A DNA stretch of 64,000 bases from Traorella massiliensis. GTDB taxonomy: Bacteria > Bacillota_I > Bacilli_A > Erysipelotrichales > Erysipelotrichaceae. Where the stretch lies: assembly GCF_900104665.1 (NCBI RefSeq), contig NZ_LT629969.1:124001-188000 (forward strand), in the 5' to 3' direction. A program made the position numbers and the translations under genes. Of this stretch, positions 27,354 through 34,959 are shown piece by piece; position 1 is the stretch's first letter; every line of letters begins with the position of its first letter. The notes under the pieces were generated by a model. It searched no databases and was not told the DNA's origin. It was given only the letters and a program-made list of their open reading frames with translations.

Positions 27354-27408
27354 GCTTCATTATGATCAAGAAGTCCTCTTTTCTTATAGAGTAAAAAAAT
27401 GTTATAAT
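27354..27408. repeat. Right copy of the 55-bp direct repeat, carrying the GNAT-operon promoter
   Basis: Same 55 bases as 25324-25378. TATAAT at 27403-27408 is the likely -10 for the leader and acetyltransferase genes downstream, so the insertion duplicated the promoter and left the genes transcribable. Confidence 0.8.
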
Positions 27409-27531
27409 GTTCATATTGAAAGCGAGGTGGTCTGTATGCTGAATCATGTAGAAAATCAGACCGAGGGAGTTGTTTATTCATAATCGTTTCAATTTCTCGG
27501 CTATTTAAAAAACGATAGTATAGGAGGAAAA
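27409..27531 (+). promoter_or_regulatory. Structured 5' leader of the acetyltransferase operon
   Basis: Two helices can be drawn: GGTCTG (27429-27434) with CAGACC (27457-27462), and CCGAG (27461-27465) with CTCGG (27496-27500). They share CC at 27461-27462, so they compete. TAGGAGG follows at about 27521. I do not recognise a riboswitch family. Confidence 0.4.
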
Positions 27532-27981
27532 ATGGAATTGATTTTAATAAAGGATTTTTTGGATCCGCTTTTTTGTGACGCTTTTAAACAGTATTTTAAA
27601 GAATTAGAAATTCACGTAGATGACTGGAACAAGCTTTTCAGAGAGATGAATGATGAAGGTGAGAATGTTGCCTATGTTTTGAAACAAGAAGATAAAGTCA
27701 TCGGTTTTATTCAGTTTAAAGAGGAATTGTTATCTAATTGGTTCTTTGAAGAAAAGTTTGGTTTTATTCGTGAATTTTGGGTGAATAATGATGAACGGCA
27801 TCAAGGATGTGGGAGTGCTCTGCTTGAAGCTTGTGAACAGTATTTTAAACAACAAGATATACATTTAATGATGTTGACAAGTGATCCGGATGCTCAGGGA
27901 TTTTATCAGCATCATGGATACCGTAAAAGAGATGAAATTCATGCATTAAATGAATTGCCAGTATATGTAAAACAAATATAG
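27532..27981 (+). CDS. GNAT-family N-acetyltransferase
   Basis: 149 residues of the GNAT fold. The acetyl-CoA loop is seen as DERHQGCGSALLEA (Q/RxxGxG/A), preceded by the FGFIREFWV strand and followed by HLMMLTSDPDAQGFYQHHGY, the C-terminal strand with the usual FYxxxGY. The acceptor substrate is unknown. TAGGAGG upstream; the second acetyltransferase follows after 10 bases, so they are cotranscribed. Confidence 0.85.
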   Translation: MELILIKDFLDPLFCDAFKQYFKELEIHVDDWNKLFREMNDEGENVAYVLKQEDKVIGFIQFKEELLSNWFFEEKFGFIREFWVNNDERHQGCGSALLEACEQYFKQQDIHLMMLTSDPDAQGFYQHHGYRKRDEIHALNELPVYVKQI

Positions 27982-27991
27982 AGGGGTTATT

Positions 27992-28507
27992 ATGGAAATT
28001 GTTCAAATGAAAGAGAAATATAAAGGTAAAGAAATTGTATTTCGTTATACAAGTGAATATTATTATGAAGTTTATAGAGAAGATTTTAGTGTGCGTTTTG
28101 TACGTACACCATTTGGACAAGAAGTCCATAAAGAATTTAAAAGTACCTTACTTGAAGATTGGCTGGAAAATCCTGAACTTTATGTAATCAAAGAAAAGGA
28201 TGAAATGATAGGATTTATTGAAATAAGTTTAGAGAGCTGGAATCGTCGCTTACGTATTTCAAATATCTGGGTCAATGATTCAAGACGACATCAGGGGCTT
28301 GGTTCCAGGCTGATGAATAAAGCCATGGAAAGGGCTAAAGTGCTTGGAGCACGAGCGATTGTTTTAGAAACACAAAGCTGTAATGATAAGGCCATTTCTT
28401 TTTATAAGAAACATGGATTTATAATGATCGGGTTTGATCTTATTAGTTATTCAAATGAAGATATAAATAAAAAAGAAGTGCGTATTGAAATGGGAAAGAT
28501 TCTTTAA
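27992..28507 (+). CDS. GNAT-family N-acetyltransferase
   Basis: 171 residues. Acetyl-CoA motif DSRRHQGLGSRLMNKAM and C-terminal IVLETQSCNDKAISFYKKHGF are complete. The N-terminal half (about 1-60) contains an additional beta-rich part. It differs clearly from the upstream GNAT, so this is not a simple tandem copy. Small-molecule or antibiotic acetylation is possible but cannot be inferred. Confidence 0.85.
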   Translation: MEIVQMKEKYKGKEIVFRYTSEYYYEVYREDFSVRFVRTPFGQEVHKEFKSTLLEDWLENPELYVIKEKDEMIGFIEISLESWNRRLRISNIWVNDSRRHQGLGSRLMNKAMERAKVLGARAIVLETQSCNDKAISFYKKHGFIMIGFDLISYSNEDINKKEVRIEMGKIL

Positions 28508-28629
28508 AGAAGCTATGCCAGAATATTTGAATTTATTATATTGTTTTTATAATTTTAATGATTGGATGATTAAGCTAGATTGTTTTATAAAAAACTGATG
28601 AAGATGTATGAGATACTTTACATATATTA

Positions 28630-28681
28630 TTGACATACCTATTATACTATGATATTTTATAGTTGTGAAAGCCTTTCACAA
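28630..28681 (+). promoter_or_regulatory. Promoter with a perfect 19-bp palindromic operator
   Basis: TTGACA (28630-28635), 17 bases, TATTTT (28653-28658). Immediately downstream TTGTGAAAGCCTTTCACAA (28663-28681) is a perfect palindrome around one central base, placed on the expected transcription start. The half sites TTGTGAA/TTCACAA equal those of the redox repressor Rex, but with 5 instead of 4 bases between. Strong repression of the following secreted-protein gene is likely. Confidence 0.65.
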
Positions 28682-28709
28682 TACATGATGAGAAGGGAAG
28701 GAATTTATT

Positions 28710-29204
28710 ATGAAATTCAGTAAGATTTTATGTGTAATTTTAGTTAGCTTTTTTACTGTCCTATCTGCTTCTAAACCTATTTATGTTAATGCAGAAGAAA
28801 TTAGTCCAACAGCATGGCCAGGAAGACCAGGTGGAAATGGTGATGAATCAGAAGAATGGTTGCAAGGCAGTTATGGGCAAACTAACGGCCCATGGAAACT
28901 TATATATACATCTAAGGGTAGTGTTAATGCTTTGAATACTCAAAAAAGTGTTGCTGATACTATTGGGCTTGGAATTGTTGGAGCATTAAGCGGAAATATT
29001 TTGGCAGGAACAAAAGCGCTTGTTGTTAGTGGATTGGTTACAGCTACTGGGGTAGCTACTACTGTTTATGGTGGTTATGAAGGTGTGTATTATATTTCTA
29101 AGACTTATATATCCGGGAGATGTATGAAAACTGTTATAACTACATATCGTAATTCCAATTATACCGGATTTGTAAAGCAATATGAGAAATATACAAAGTG
29201 GTGA
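28710..29204 (+). CDS. Secreted small protein with glycine-rich hydrophobic segment, bacteriocin-like
   Basis: 164 residues. A signal peptide (hydrophobic core about residues 8-22, cleavage suggested after VNA) is followed by a Pro/Gly/Trp-rich part, then at about 85-130 an amphipathic to hydrophobic stretch with many Gly and Ala (IGLGIVGALSGNILAG and VATTVYGGYEGVYYI). The C-terminus is basic and Tyr-rich. I do not recognise a family. Secretion, the Gly-rich membrane-active-like helix, the tight operator and an overlapping small membrane gene suggest a bacteriocin or toxin with immunity, but this is inference. AAGGGAAGGA site upstream. Confidence 0.6.
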   Translation: MKFSKILCVILVSFFTVLSASKPIYVNAEEISPTAWPGRPGGNGDESEEWLQGSYGQTNGPWKLIYTSKGSVNALNTQKSVADTIGLGIVGALSGNILAGTKALVVSGLVTATGVATTVYGGYEGVYYISKTYISGRCMKTVITTYRNSNYTGFVKQYEKYTKW

Positions 29205-29206
29205 AA

Positions 29207-29422
29207 ATGCTTTATTTATATTGGCTGTTTTTTATAATAATTGTATCGGTAATAGGATTTTTAAATTATAGTCTTATACCGTATTTTATATTAGTTTTTG
29301 GAAATATCTACTTTTTAATATTGTATAAGCTTAAAAGGTGGAAAGCTTCTAAATTAAATATTGTTGTTATTGCTTTAACAAATTTAATTTGCCTGCTTTT
29401 ATTGATACTCAAAAACAAATAG
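29207..29422 (+). CDS. Small membrane protein, possible immunity partner
   Basis: 71 residues from ATG 29207, or 74 from GTG 29198, which would overlap the secreted-protein gene by 7 bases. Two to three membrane helices and little else: an aromatic YWLFFIIIVSVIGFL, a middle FILVFGNIYFLILY with KLKRWK after it, and a C-terminal IALTNLICLLLLIL. Translation is probably coupled to the upstream gene. Small polytopic proteins next to bacteriocins are often immunity proteins; no homology is recognised. Confidence 0.5.
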   Translation: MLYLYWLFFIIIVSVIGFLNYSLIPYFILVFGNIYFLILYKLKRWKASKLNIVVIALTNLICLLLLILKNK

Positions 29423-29713
29423 TATGTTTTAAAATTAATGAGAAATGGTATTTTACTGATATTGGAAATATATTATATTTTTTCTGAAAGCATGCATATG
29501 AATCAACAAAAAATATATGCTTAATAAATCACGGATTAAATGAAGACAGATGACTATGAAAGGAATCAGTTAGTCGTTTTATGGTTCGAAAACGGGAAAT
29601 ACATATTTGAGGTGAAGCAAATCTGTTTATGAAGATAGAGAATTAACACTAATTCATATAATTATAAATGATTGATATACAGTATTCTCTAAAATTGAAA
29701 ATAATATTTCATG
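29423..29713. other. Intergenic region without recognised gene
   Basis: AT-rich, about 290 bases. No coding pattern, tRNA or strong hairpin is seen before the terminator at 29714. Confidence 0.5.
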
Positions 29714-29751
29714 GCATGAACTAAAGTATGATATTAGGTTCATGCTTTTTT
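29714..29751 (+). terminator. Strong hairpin terminator before the ecf operon
   Basis: GCATGAAC (29714-29721) and GTTCATGC (29738-29745) form a perfect 8-bp stem followed by six T. It probably ends the secreted-protein operon transcript. Confidence 0.75.
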
Positions 29752-29828
29752 ATGACATTTTGTTTTGTGCTTAAATGAATATGAATTATTTAGGATTGAA
29801 ACTAACGCTTTGGAAAAGCAGAGAAAGT

Positions 29829-29857
29829 TTGCAAAAGCGGTAGTGATGAAGTATAAT
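29829..29857 (+). promoter_or_regulatory. Promoter of the ecfA1-ecfA2-ecfT-truA operon
   Basis: TTGCAA (29829-29834), 17 bases, TATAAT (29852-29857), then GGAGG and the ecfA1 ATG at 29882. The promoter may have been acquired when the operon was separated from rplQ. Confidence 0.5.
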
Positions 29858-29881
29858 AAATGGCGTGTTGTGGAGGAAGAA

Positions 29882-30700
29882 ATGAAAAAAATTGAAGTAA
29901 AAGATTGTACATTTTCATATGACGATACTGTTAATGCTGTAGATTCCATTTCTTTTTCTGTTGAAGAAGGAAGCTATACCACCATTATAGGTCATAACGG
30001 AAGCGGTAAAAGTACCATCGCAAAACTTACAATCGGCTTATTAGAGATGAAAAGCGGAGAAATCAAGATCGATGGACTTCTTTTGAATGAAGAAAATCTA
30101 AATGATATTCGTGAAAAAGTCGGGATCGTTTTTCAAAACCCGGATAATCAGTTTATTGGCGCAACAGTTGCGGATGATATTGCTTTTGGTTTAGAAAATC
30201 ATCAAGTGGCAAGTGAAAAGATGGATGAGATCATTCAGGAGTATGCGAAAAGAGTAAATATGAGTGATTATCTGAATCGGGAACCAGTCTCTTTAAGTGG
30301 CGGACAGAAACAGCGTGTAGCCATTGCAGGTGTTTTAGCCATGAATCCAGATATCATTATTTTTGATGAGGCAACGAGTATGCTTGATCCTAAAGGAAAA
30401 GCAGAGATCAATGCGTTGATTCATGAATTAAATGAAAAAAATCAGATGACGATTCTTTCAATTACGCATGATATTGAGGAAGTCGTAAAAAGCGATTATG
30501 TGATCGTTTTGGATAAAGGTAAGGTTGTGCTTGAAGGAAAACCAAAAGATGTGTTGCTTCATGAAAAGCAGCTGATTGACTTAAAGCTTGATATTCCTTT
30601 TTCATTGAAAGTGATCAACGAATTAAAAAAACAGGGAATTGAATTAAAGAAGTCAATTACATTAGAAGGGCTGGTGGATGAGTTATGCCAATTGAGATAA
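29882..30700 (+). CDS. ecfA1: ECF transporter ATPase A1
   Basis: 272-residue ABC ATPase of the energy-coupling module for vitamin/metal S-components. Walker A GHNGSGKST, Q-loop VFQNPDNQF, signature SLSGGQKQR and Walker B IIIFDEATSMLD are complete. QNPDNQF is typical of EcfA1. Start 29882 has GGAGGAAG; the open frame further upstream lacks a start signal. It overlaps ecfA2 by 16 bases. Normally next to rplQ in Firmicutes. Confidence 0.95.
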   Translation: MKKIEVKDCTFSYDDTVNAVDSISFSVEEGSYTTIIGHNGSGKSTIAKLTIGLLEMKSGEIKIDGLLLNEENLNDIREKVGIVFQNPDNQFIGATVADDIAFGLENHQVASEKMDEIIQEYAKRVNMSDYLNREPVSLSGGQKQRVAIAGVLAMNPDIIIFDEATSMLDPKGKAEINALIHELNEKNQMTILSITHDIEEVVKSDYVIVLDKGKVVLEGKPKDVLLHEKQLIDLKLDIPFSLKVINELKKQGIELKKSITLEGLVDELCQLR

Positions 30701-31545
30701 GAAATCTTTCGCATGCTTATCATGCAGATACAACTTTGGCAAAAACAGCGATCCATGAAATTAGTCTGCGTATTGAAGATGGTGAAATGTGTGCTTTGAT
30801 CGGTGAAACAGGTAGTGGTAAAAGTACTCTTGTTCAGCATTTAAATGCATTATTATTACCTAGTGAAGGCGAACTTGAAATCAATGGGAAGTGTATTTAT
30901 GCCCATGTGAAAAATACAGGTTTAAAAGCATTGCGTAAAGAAGTAGGGCTGGTATTTCAATTTCCAGAGTATCAGCTTTTTGAGGAAACAATATTAAAAG
31001 ATATCGCTTTTGGTCCTAAGAATTTTGGAGTAGAAGTAGAAGAAGCAGAAAAAATTGCCCGGGAAATGATTAAGGTCGTAGGACTTGATGAAAGTTATTT
31101 GGAGAAAAGTCCTTTTGAGTGTTCCGGTGGTGAAAAAAGAAGAATTGCGATTGCTGGTATTTTAGCAATGAATCCTAATATTTTAGTGTTTGATGAACCA
31201 ACGGCAGGTCTGGATCCTAAAGGTGCAAAGGACATGATGGAGCTTTTCCGTAAATTAAACAAAGAATATCATAAAACTGTGATTCTTGTTTCTCATGATA
31301 TGGAGCACGTCATGAATTACTGCGATCGTGTTTTGGTGATGAGTGAAGGTCATATCATTCAAGATTGTCCAGTGAAAGAATTTTTTAGAAGCAGCGAACT
31401 GTTAAGAAAACTGAACATCAATCCGCCACAGATATTGCTTTTAAAAGACATGTGTGCTGAAAGAGGAATTCATATACGTGATGATGTTTTTACGATTGAG
31501 GAATGCGTGGCAGATATTGTGAAAGAGGTGAAGGATCATGAATAG
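30685..31545 (+). CDS. ecfA2: ECF transporter ATPase A2
   Basis: 286-residue partner ATPase. Walker A GETGSGKST, Q-loop VFQFPEYQLFEETI (characteristic of EcfA2), signature ECSGGEKRR and Walker B ILVFDEPTAGLD. It forms a heterodimer with EcfA1 under EcfT. Its ATG lies within the 3' end of ecfA1, and its own end overlaps ecfT by 8 bases, indicating coupled translation of the complex. Confidence 0.95.
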   Translation: MPIEIRNLSHAYHADTTLAKTAIHEISLRIEDGEMCALIGETGSGKSTLVQHLNALLLPSEGELEINGKCIYAHVKNTGLKALRKEVGLVFQFPEYQLFEETILKDIAFGPKNFGVEVEEAEKIAREMIKVVGLDESYLEKSPFECSGGEKRRIAIAGILAMNPNILVFDEPTAGLDPKGAKDMMELFRKLNKEYHKTVILVSHDMEHVMNYCDRVLVMSEGHIIQDCPVKEFFRSSELLRKLNINPPQILLLKDMCAERGIHIRDDVFTIEECVADIVKEVKDHE

Positions 31546-32338
31546 CTTTACCTTAGGAAGATATATCCCTCTTGATTCATTGATGCATCGTTTTGATCCA
31601 CGAGCTAAGATCGTAGCTATGTTCCTTTTGATGATTGCGATTTTTATACCAAGCGGTTTTGTGGGATATATTGGGATCTTTTTCATTATTTGTATTGGCA
31701 TTTACGCATCAAAGCTAAATCTGAAATTTTTCTGGAATGCTATGAAGCCAATGTTTTTTATGCTGGGGGTATTGTTAGTAATTAATGTTCTGGTTGTAAA
31801 AAGTGGTGAGCCATTGATTACGATTGCTGGCTTTACGATTTATTGGAATGCCTTGTCACAGACAGGATATATTGCGGTTCGTCTGGTATTGATGATCGTT
31901 ATTACGACTTTACTGACAGCAACAACAAAGCCGACGGATCTGACAATAGCGTTAGAAGATTTGATGAAGCCTTTGAAAAAGATAGGTTTTCCTGCTAATG
32001 AGATTGCGATGATCATCTCGATTGCATTGCGTTTCATTCCTACATTGATTGAGGAGACACAACGTATTATCAAGGCTCAGACATCTCGTGGTGTTGATTT
32101 GCAGGAAGGAAAATTAAAAGAAAAAGTCATGGCAATCTTATCTTTGATCGTACCTTTATTTGTATCAAGTTATCAAAGAGCGGAAGAACTTGCGAATGCG
32201 ATGGAAGCAAGAGGCTATGTTCCAAGCAGGACACGTACTCGTTATCGTCAGTTACAAATGGCAGGTCGTGATTTTGTTATGCTTGCAGTATGCATGCTTG
32301 TACTTCTTTCAACGATAGGGATCATGATATGGTTATAA
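31538..32338 (+). CDS. ecfT: ECF transporter transmembrane subunit T
   Basis: 266 residues with about five membrane helices in the N-terminal and middle parts and a cytoplasmic helical coupling domain carrying the two Ala/Ser-Arg-Gly motifs (TSRGVDLQEG and AMEARGY) that contact the ATPases. The start LGRYIPLDSLMHRFDPRAKI is the family N-terminus. Substrate-binding S subunits must be encoded elsewhere (group II ECF), as none is here. Confidence 0.95.
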   Translation: MNSFTLGRYIPLDSLMHRFDPRAKIVAMFLLMIAIFIPSGFVGYIGIFFIICIGIYASKLNLKFFWNAMKPMFFMLGVLLVINVLVVKSGEPLITIAGFTIYWNALSQTGYIAVRLVLMIVITTLLTATTKPTDLTIALEDLMKPLKKIGFPANEIAMIISIALRFIPTLIEETQRIIKAQTSRGVDLQEGKLKEKVMAILSLIVPLFVSSYQRAEELANAMEARGYVPSRTRTRYRQLQMAGRDFVMLAVCMLVLLSTIGIMIWL

Positions 32339-33063
32339 AATGTATTGTCAGCTATGATGGAACAAATTATAAAGGCTGGCAGATTCAACCAGGCTTAAAA
32401 ACGGTCCAGCAAGAAATTGAAGATGCATTGGCTCTGATTCATGGTGGCGGGCGTATCGAAATCACTGCTTCAGGAAGAACAGATGCGCAGGTGCATGCGA
32501 TAGGTCAAGTTTTTCACTTTGAAACCATGAAGGAAATGGAAATGGATAAGTGGAAATATAAACTGAATCGGCTCTTGCCTAAAGATATCCGTATACGTGA
32601 GGTAGTTTTGGAAAAAGATGATTTTCATGCTCGCTTTTCATGTGTATCGAAACGCTATGATTATTATATTTCGTTGGATGATGAGAATCCTTTTGTAAGA
32701 AATTATATGTGCGTAGAGAAAAGAAAGCTGGATACGGATGCGATGAAAGAGGCTGCAATGGTATTTGTTGGTACTCATGATTTCACAAGTTTTACATCAA
32801 GTAAGATTCATGAAGAAAAAAGTCGTGTGCGTACGATCAGTGAATGCAGTGTACATGTATTTGATGATCATATTCAATTAATATTTAGAGGAGATGGCTT
32901 CTTACGTTATCAGGTAAGAATGATGGCTCAAACAATTATTGAAACAGGTTTGCATCATCTTGAAGTTAAAGATGTGAAAAGGATGCTGGATGCCTGTGAT
33001 AAACATGCTTGTCGTTATAAAGCAGCAGCATGTGGTTTATATTTAGTAGAGGTAAATTATTAG
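32329..33063 (+). CDS. truA: tRNA pseudouridine synthase A (positions 38-40)
   Basis: 244 residues. The catalytic aspartate is in SGRTDAQVHA, and the N-terminal CIVSYDGTNYKGWQIQPG plus FVGTHDFTSFTSSK are diagnostic. I start it at ATG 32329, inside the last codons of ecfT, because this gives the family N-terminus; a reading from 32290 adds non-conserved residues. TruA after ecfT is the conserved Firmicute order. Confidence 0.95.
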   Translation: MVIKCIVSYDGTNYKGWQIQPGLKTVQQEIEDALALIHGGGRIEITASGRTDAQVHAIGQVFHFETMKEMEMDKWKYKLNRLLPKDIRIREVVLEKDDFHARFSCVSKRYDYYISLDDENPFVRNYMCVEKRKLDTDAMKEAAMVFVGTHDFTSFTSSKIHEEKSRVRTISECSVHVFDDHIQLIFRGDGFLRYQVRMMAQTIIETGLHHLEVKDVKRMLDACDKHACRYKAAACGLYLVEVNY

Positions 33064-33074
33064 GAGGTGTTGAA

Positions 33075-33860
33075 GTGAAGAATTTTCATACGCATACAAG
33101 CCGTTGTATGCATGCCAGTGGCAAAGATGAAGAATATGTACTGGCAGCCATTGAGGCAGGTTATGAGGTACTTGGATTTTCAGATCATACGCCATGGAAG
33201 TATGATAGTGATTTTGTAGCGAATATGCGAATGCCGTTATCTCAGTTTGATGAGTATTATCAGAGTATTTCTTCTTTAAAAGAAAAATATAAGGATCAAA
33301 TTGAAATCAAGATAGGATTAGAATGTGAATATTATCCAAAGTACATGGAATGGCTGAAATCATTTGCGAAAGAATATCGATTAGATTATTTAATCTTTGG
33401 CAACCATTATTATGAGAGTGATGAATATCATATGTATAATGGAGCTTGTACTCGCAATGATGAAATGTTGGATAAATATGTTGAAAGTACAATAGAGGGA
33501 TTAGATACAGGTGTTTATTGTTATTTAGCTCATCCTGATTTGTTCATGCGAGCTCGCCGCTGGGATAAGAAATGTGAAGAAGCAGCTCATCGTCTTAGTG
33601 CTTACTGCAAAGAGCATGATGTGTTGATGGAATATAATCTGGCAGGACTTAGAAGTTCTATTTCAAGAGGGATCATGGAATATCCTCATGATGAATTTTG
33701 GAAGATTGCGGCACAGTATGGAAATCGTGTTATTATTGGTGTTGATGCACATTCTCCAAAACATTTGAGAGATACGAGTTTATATGAAGTCTCTTACAAT
33801 AAGCTAAAAGATTTGAAGATGGAAATCGTAGAAGATATTGATTTCTTACATTACGAGTAA
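33075..33860 (+). CDS. hisK: PHP-domain histidinol-phosphatase
   Basis: 261 residues starting at GTG 33075, with TAGGAGG upstream. PHP metal-ligand motifs are in order: NFHTHTSRCMHA, GFSDHTPW, GLECEYYP, FGNHYY, YLAHPDLF and IIGVDAHSP. This matches the HisK/HisJ family that dephosphorylates histidinol phosphate in many Firmicutes. No other his genes are near, and the gene interrupts the usual truA-rplM junction, so another phosphoester substrate is possible. Confidence 0.8.
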   Translation: MKNFHTHTSRCMHASGKDEEYVLAAIEAGYEVLGFSDHTPWKYDSDFVANMRMPLSQFDEYYQSISSLKEKYKDQIEIKIGLECEYYPKYMEWLKSFAKEYRLDYLIFGNHYYESDEYHMYNGACTRNDEMLDKYVESTIEGLDTGVYCYLAHPDLFMRARRWDKKCEEAAHRLSAYCKEHDVLMEYNLAGLRSSISRGIMEYPHDEFWKIAAQYGNRVIIGVDAHSPKHLRDTSLYEVSYNKLKDLKMEIVEDIDFLHYE

Positions 33861-33897
33861 TTTATCACGGATAAAGCTTAAAATTGTCAATTTATGC

Positions 33898-33986
33898 TTG
33901 ACATGGGGCTATTTTAAAGTAAAATATAAGAAGGCCACTTTTTGTTTTTTAGCCCCGGAAACTAAAAATCGAAAGGAAATTGAAAT
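33898..33986 (+). promoter_or_regulatory. rplM promoter and candidate L13 leader
   Basis: TTGACA at 33898-33903 with TATAAG at 33925-33930 (long spacer; AATATA at 33923 is an alternative) starts a leader of about 50 bases. TTTTTAG and CTAAAAA (33946-33952 and 33962-33968) form a perfect hairpin with a CCCCGGAAA loop just before the ribosome binding site. Firmicute rplM genes often carry an autoregulatory L13 leader; this is a candidate on position and structure. Confidence 0.5.
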
Positions 33987-34421
33987 ATGCGCCAAACTAC
34001 ATTTATTAAGCCTGCAGAAGTAAAGCGTCAATGGTATGTTGTTGACGGTGCAGGACAGACATTAGGTCGTCTAGCTACTCAGGTAGCAGCAGTGTTGCAT
34101 GGTAAACACAAACCAACTTTCACACCAAACGTTGACTGCGGTGATTATGTAATCGTAATCAACGCTGACAAGATCGTCATGACTGGCGATATGGAAGGAA
34201 AGAAATACTATAACCATTCACAGTATCGTGGAGGTTTACGTACTCGTACAGCTCGTACGATGAAGGAAAAATATACCGTTGAATGGGTAGAATTAGCTAT
34301 TCAGGGTATGCTGCCACACACTCGTTTAGGTGACCAGCAGAGAAGACACCTGTTCGTTTACACAGGTGCAGAACATCCACACGCTGCTCAGAAGCCAGTT
34401 GTGATGGAAATTAAAGGATAG
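33987..34421 (+). CDS. rplM: 50S ribosomal protein L13
   Basis: 144 residues. [57 protein letters not shown] and the C-terminal [30 protein letters not shown] are the family core. L13 binds early in 50S assembly. GAAAGGAAA upstream; rpsI follows after 11 bases with AGGAGG. Confidence 0.98.
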   Translation: MRQTTFIKPAEVKRQWYVVDGAGQTLGRLATQVAAVLHGKHKPTFTPNVDCGDYVIVINADKIVMTGDMEGKKYYNHSQYRGGLRTRTARTMKEKYTVEWVELAIQGMLPHTRLGDQQRRHLFVYTGAEHPHAAQKPVVMEIKG

Positions 34422-34432
34422 GAGGAAGAGAT

Positions 34433-34837
34433 ATGGCTACTAAGAAAAATAACGTAACTTACAATGGTACAGGACGTCGTAAAACTTCTGTTGCTCGTGT
34501 CTACATGACTCCTGGCAAAGGTAATATCGTTGTAAACGGAAAAACTTTGGAAGAATATTTACCTTTGGAAACTTTAAGAATGGTTGTTCGTTCACCACTT
34601 GAATTGACTGAAACTTTAGGTCAGTTTGATGTGAAGATCAACGTTTATGGTGGAGGATATACTGGACAGGCAGGAGCAATGCGTCATGGTATCACTCGTG
34701 CTTTATTACAGGCAAGTGCTGATTACAGACCAGCATTAAAAGCTGCAGGATTTGTTACTCGTGATCCTCGTGCTAAAGAACGTAAGAAATACGGTCTGAA
34801 AGCAGCTCGTAGAGCACCACAGTTCTCAAAACGTTAG
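34433..34837 (+). CDS. rpsI: 30S ribosomal protein S9
   Basis: 134 residues ending in the conserved QFSKR tail that contacts P-site t[16 protein letters not shown], the [19 protein letters not shown] core and [24 protein letters not shown] are intact. The last 15 bases of the gene are the repeated core of the array described downstream, so the gene is kept functional while its 3' end acts as an integration or recombination site. Confidence 0.98.
   Translation: MATKKNNVTYNGTGRRKTSVARVYMTPGKGNIVVNGKTLEEYLPLETLRMVVRSPLELTETLGQFDVKINVYGGGYTGQAGAMRHGITRALLQASADYRPALKAAGFVTRDPRAKERKKYGLKAARRAPQFSKR
34822..34836 (+). repeat. Core repeat copy 1 (rpsI 3' end)
   Basis: GTTCTCAAAACGTTA, encoding the end of S9. 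Three further copies are at 36070, 38637 and 40598. Flanks after copies 1, 3 and 4 also share the rpsI terminator, so the repeat unit is longer than the core. Confidence 0.85.
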
Positions 34838-34861
34838 TAATAATTGTTGTGAGAAAATTAG

Positions 34862-34904
34862 AGAAGTATTTAGACATAGTGAGTGTTTAGATGCTTCTTT
34901 TTTT
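34862..34904 (+). terminator. rpsI terminator, copy 1
   Basis: AGAAG (34862-34866) with CTTCT (34894-34898), and inner TTTAGACA/TGTTTAGA-type pairing, followed by a long T-run. Near-identical copies lie at 38674 and 40638. Confidence 0.85.
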
Positions 34905-34959
34905 CTTTTTAAAATAAGGGTATAATAAGAATAATTAATATTGAAAGGAGTAGTTGATT

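Noticed and set aside
28663-28681. CRP/FNR-type site in the palindrome
   Set aside because: TGTGA/TCACA half sites are present but the spacing is 7 rather than 6 bases; half sites fit Rex better, also with one base too many, so no regulator was assigned.
33905-33956. GGGGCTA (33905) and TAGCCCC (33950) as a leader helix of rplM
   Set aside because: With the TTGACA at 33898 as -35, the first arm lies upstream of the transcription start, so it cannot be in the RNA; kept only as a note.
33838-34023. 61-codon frame upstream of and overlapping rplM
   Set aside because: It runs through the rplM promoter and leader, lacks a ribosome binding site and overlaps a clear ribosomal protein gene.
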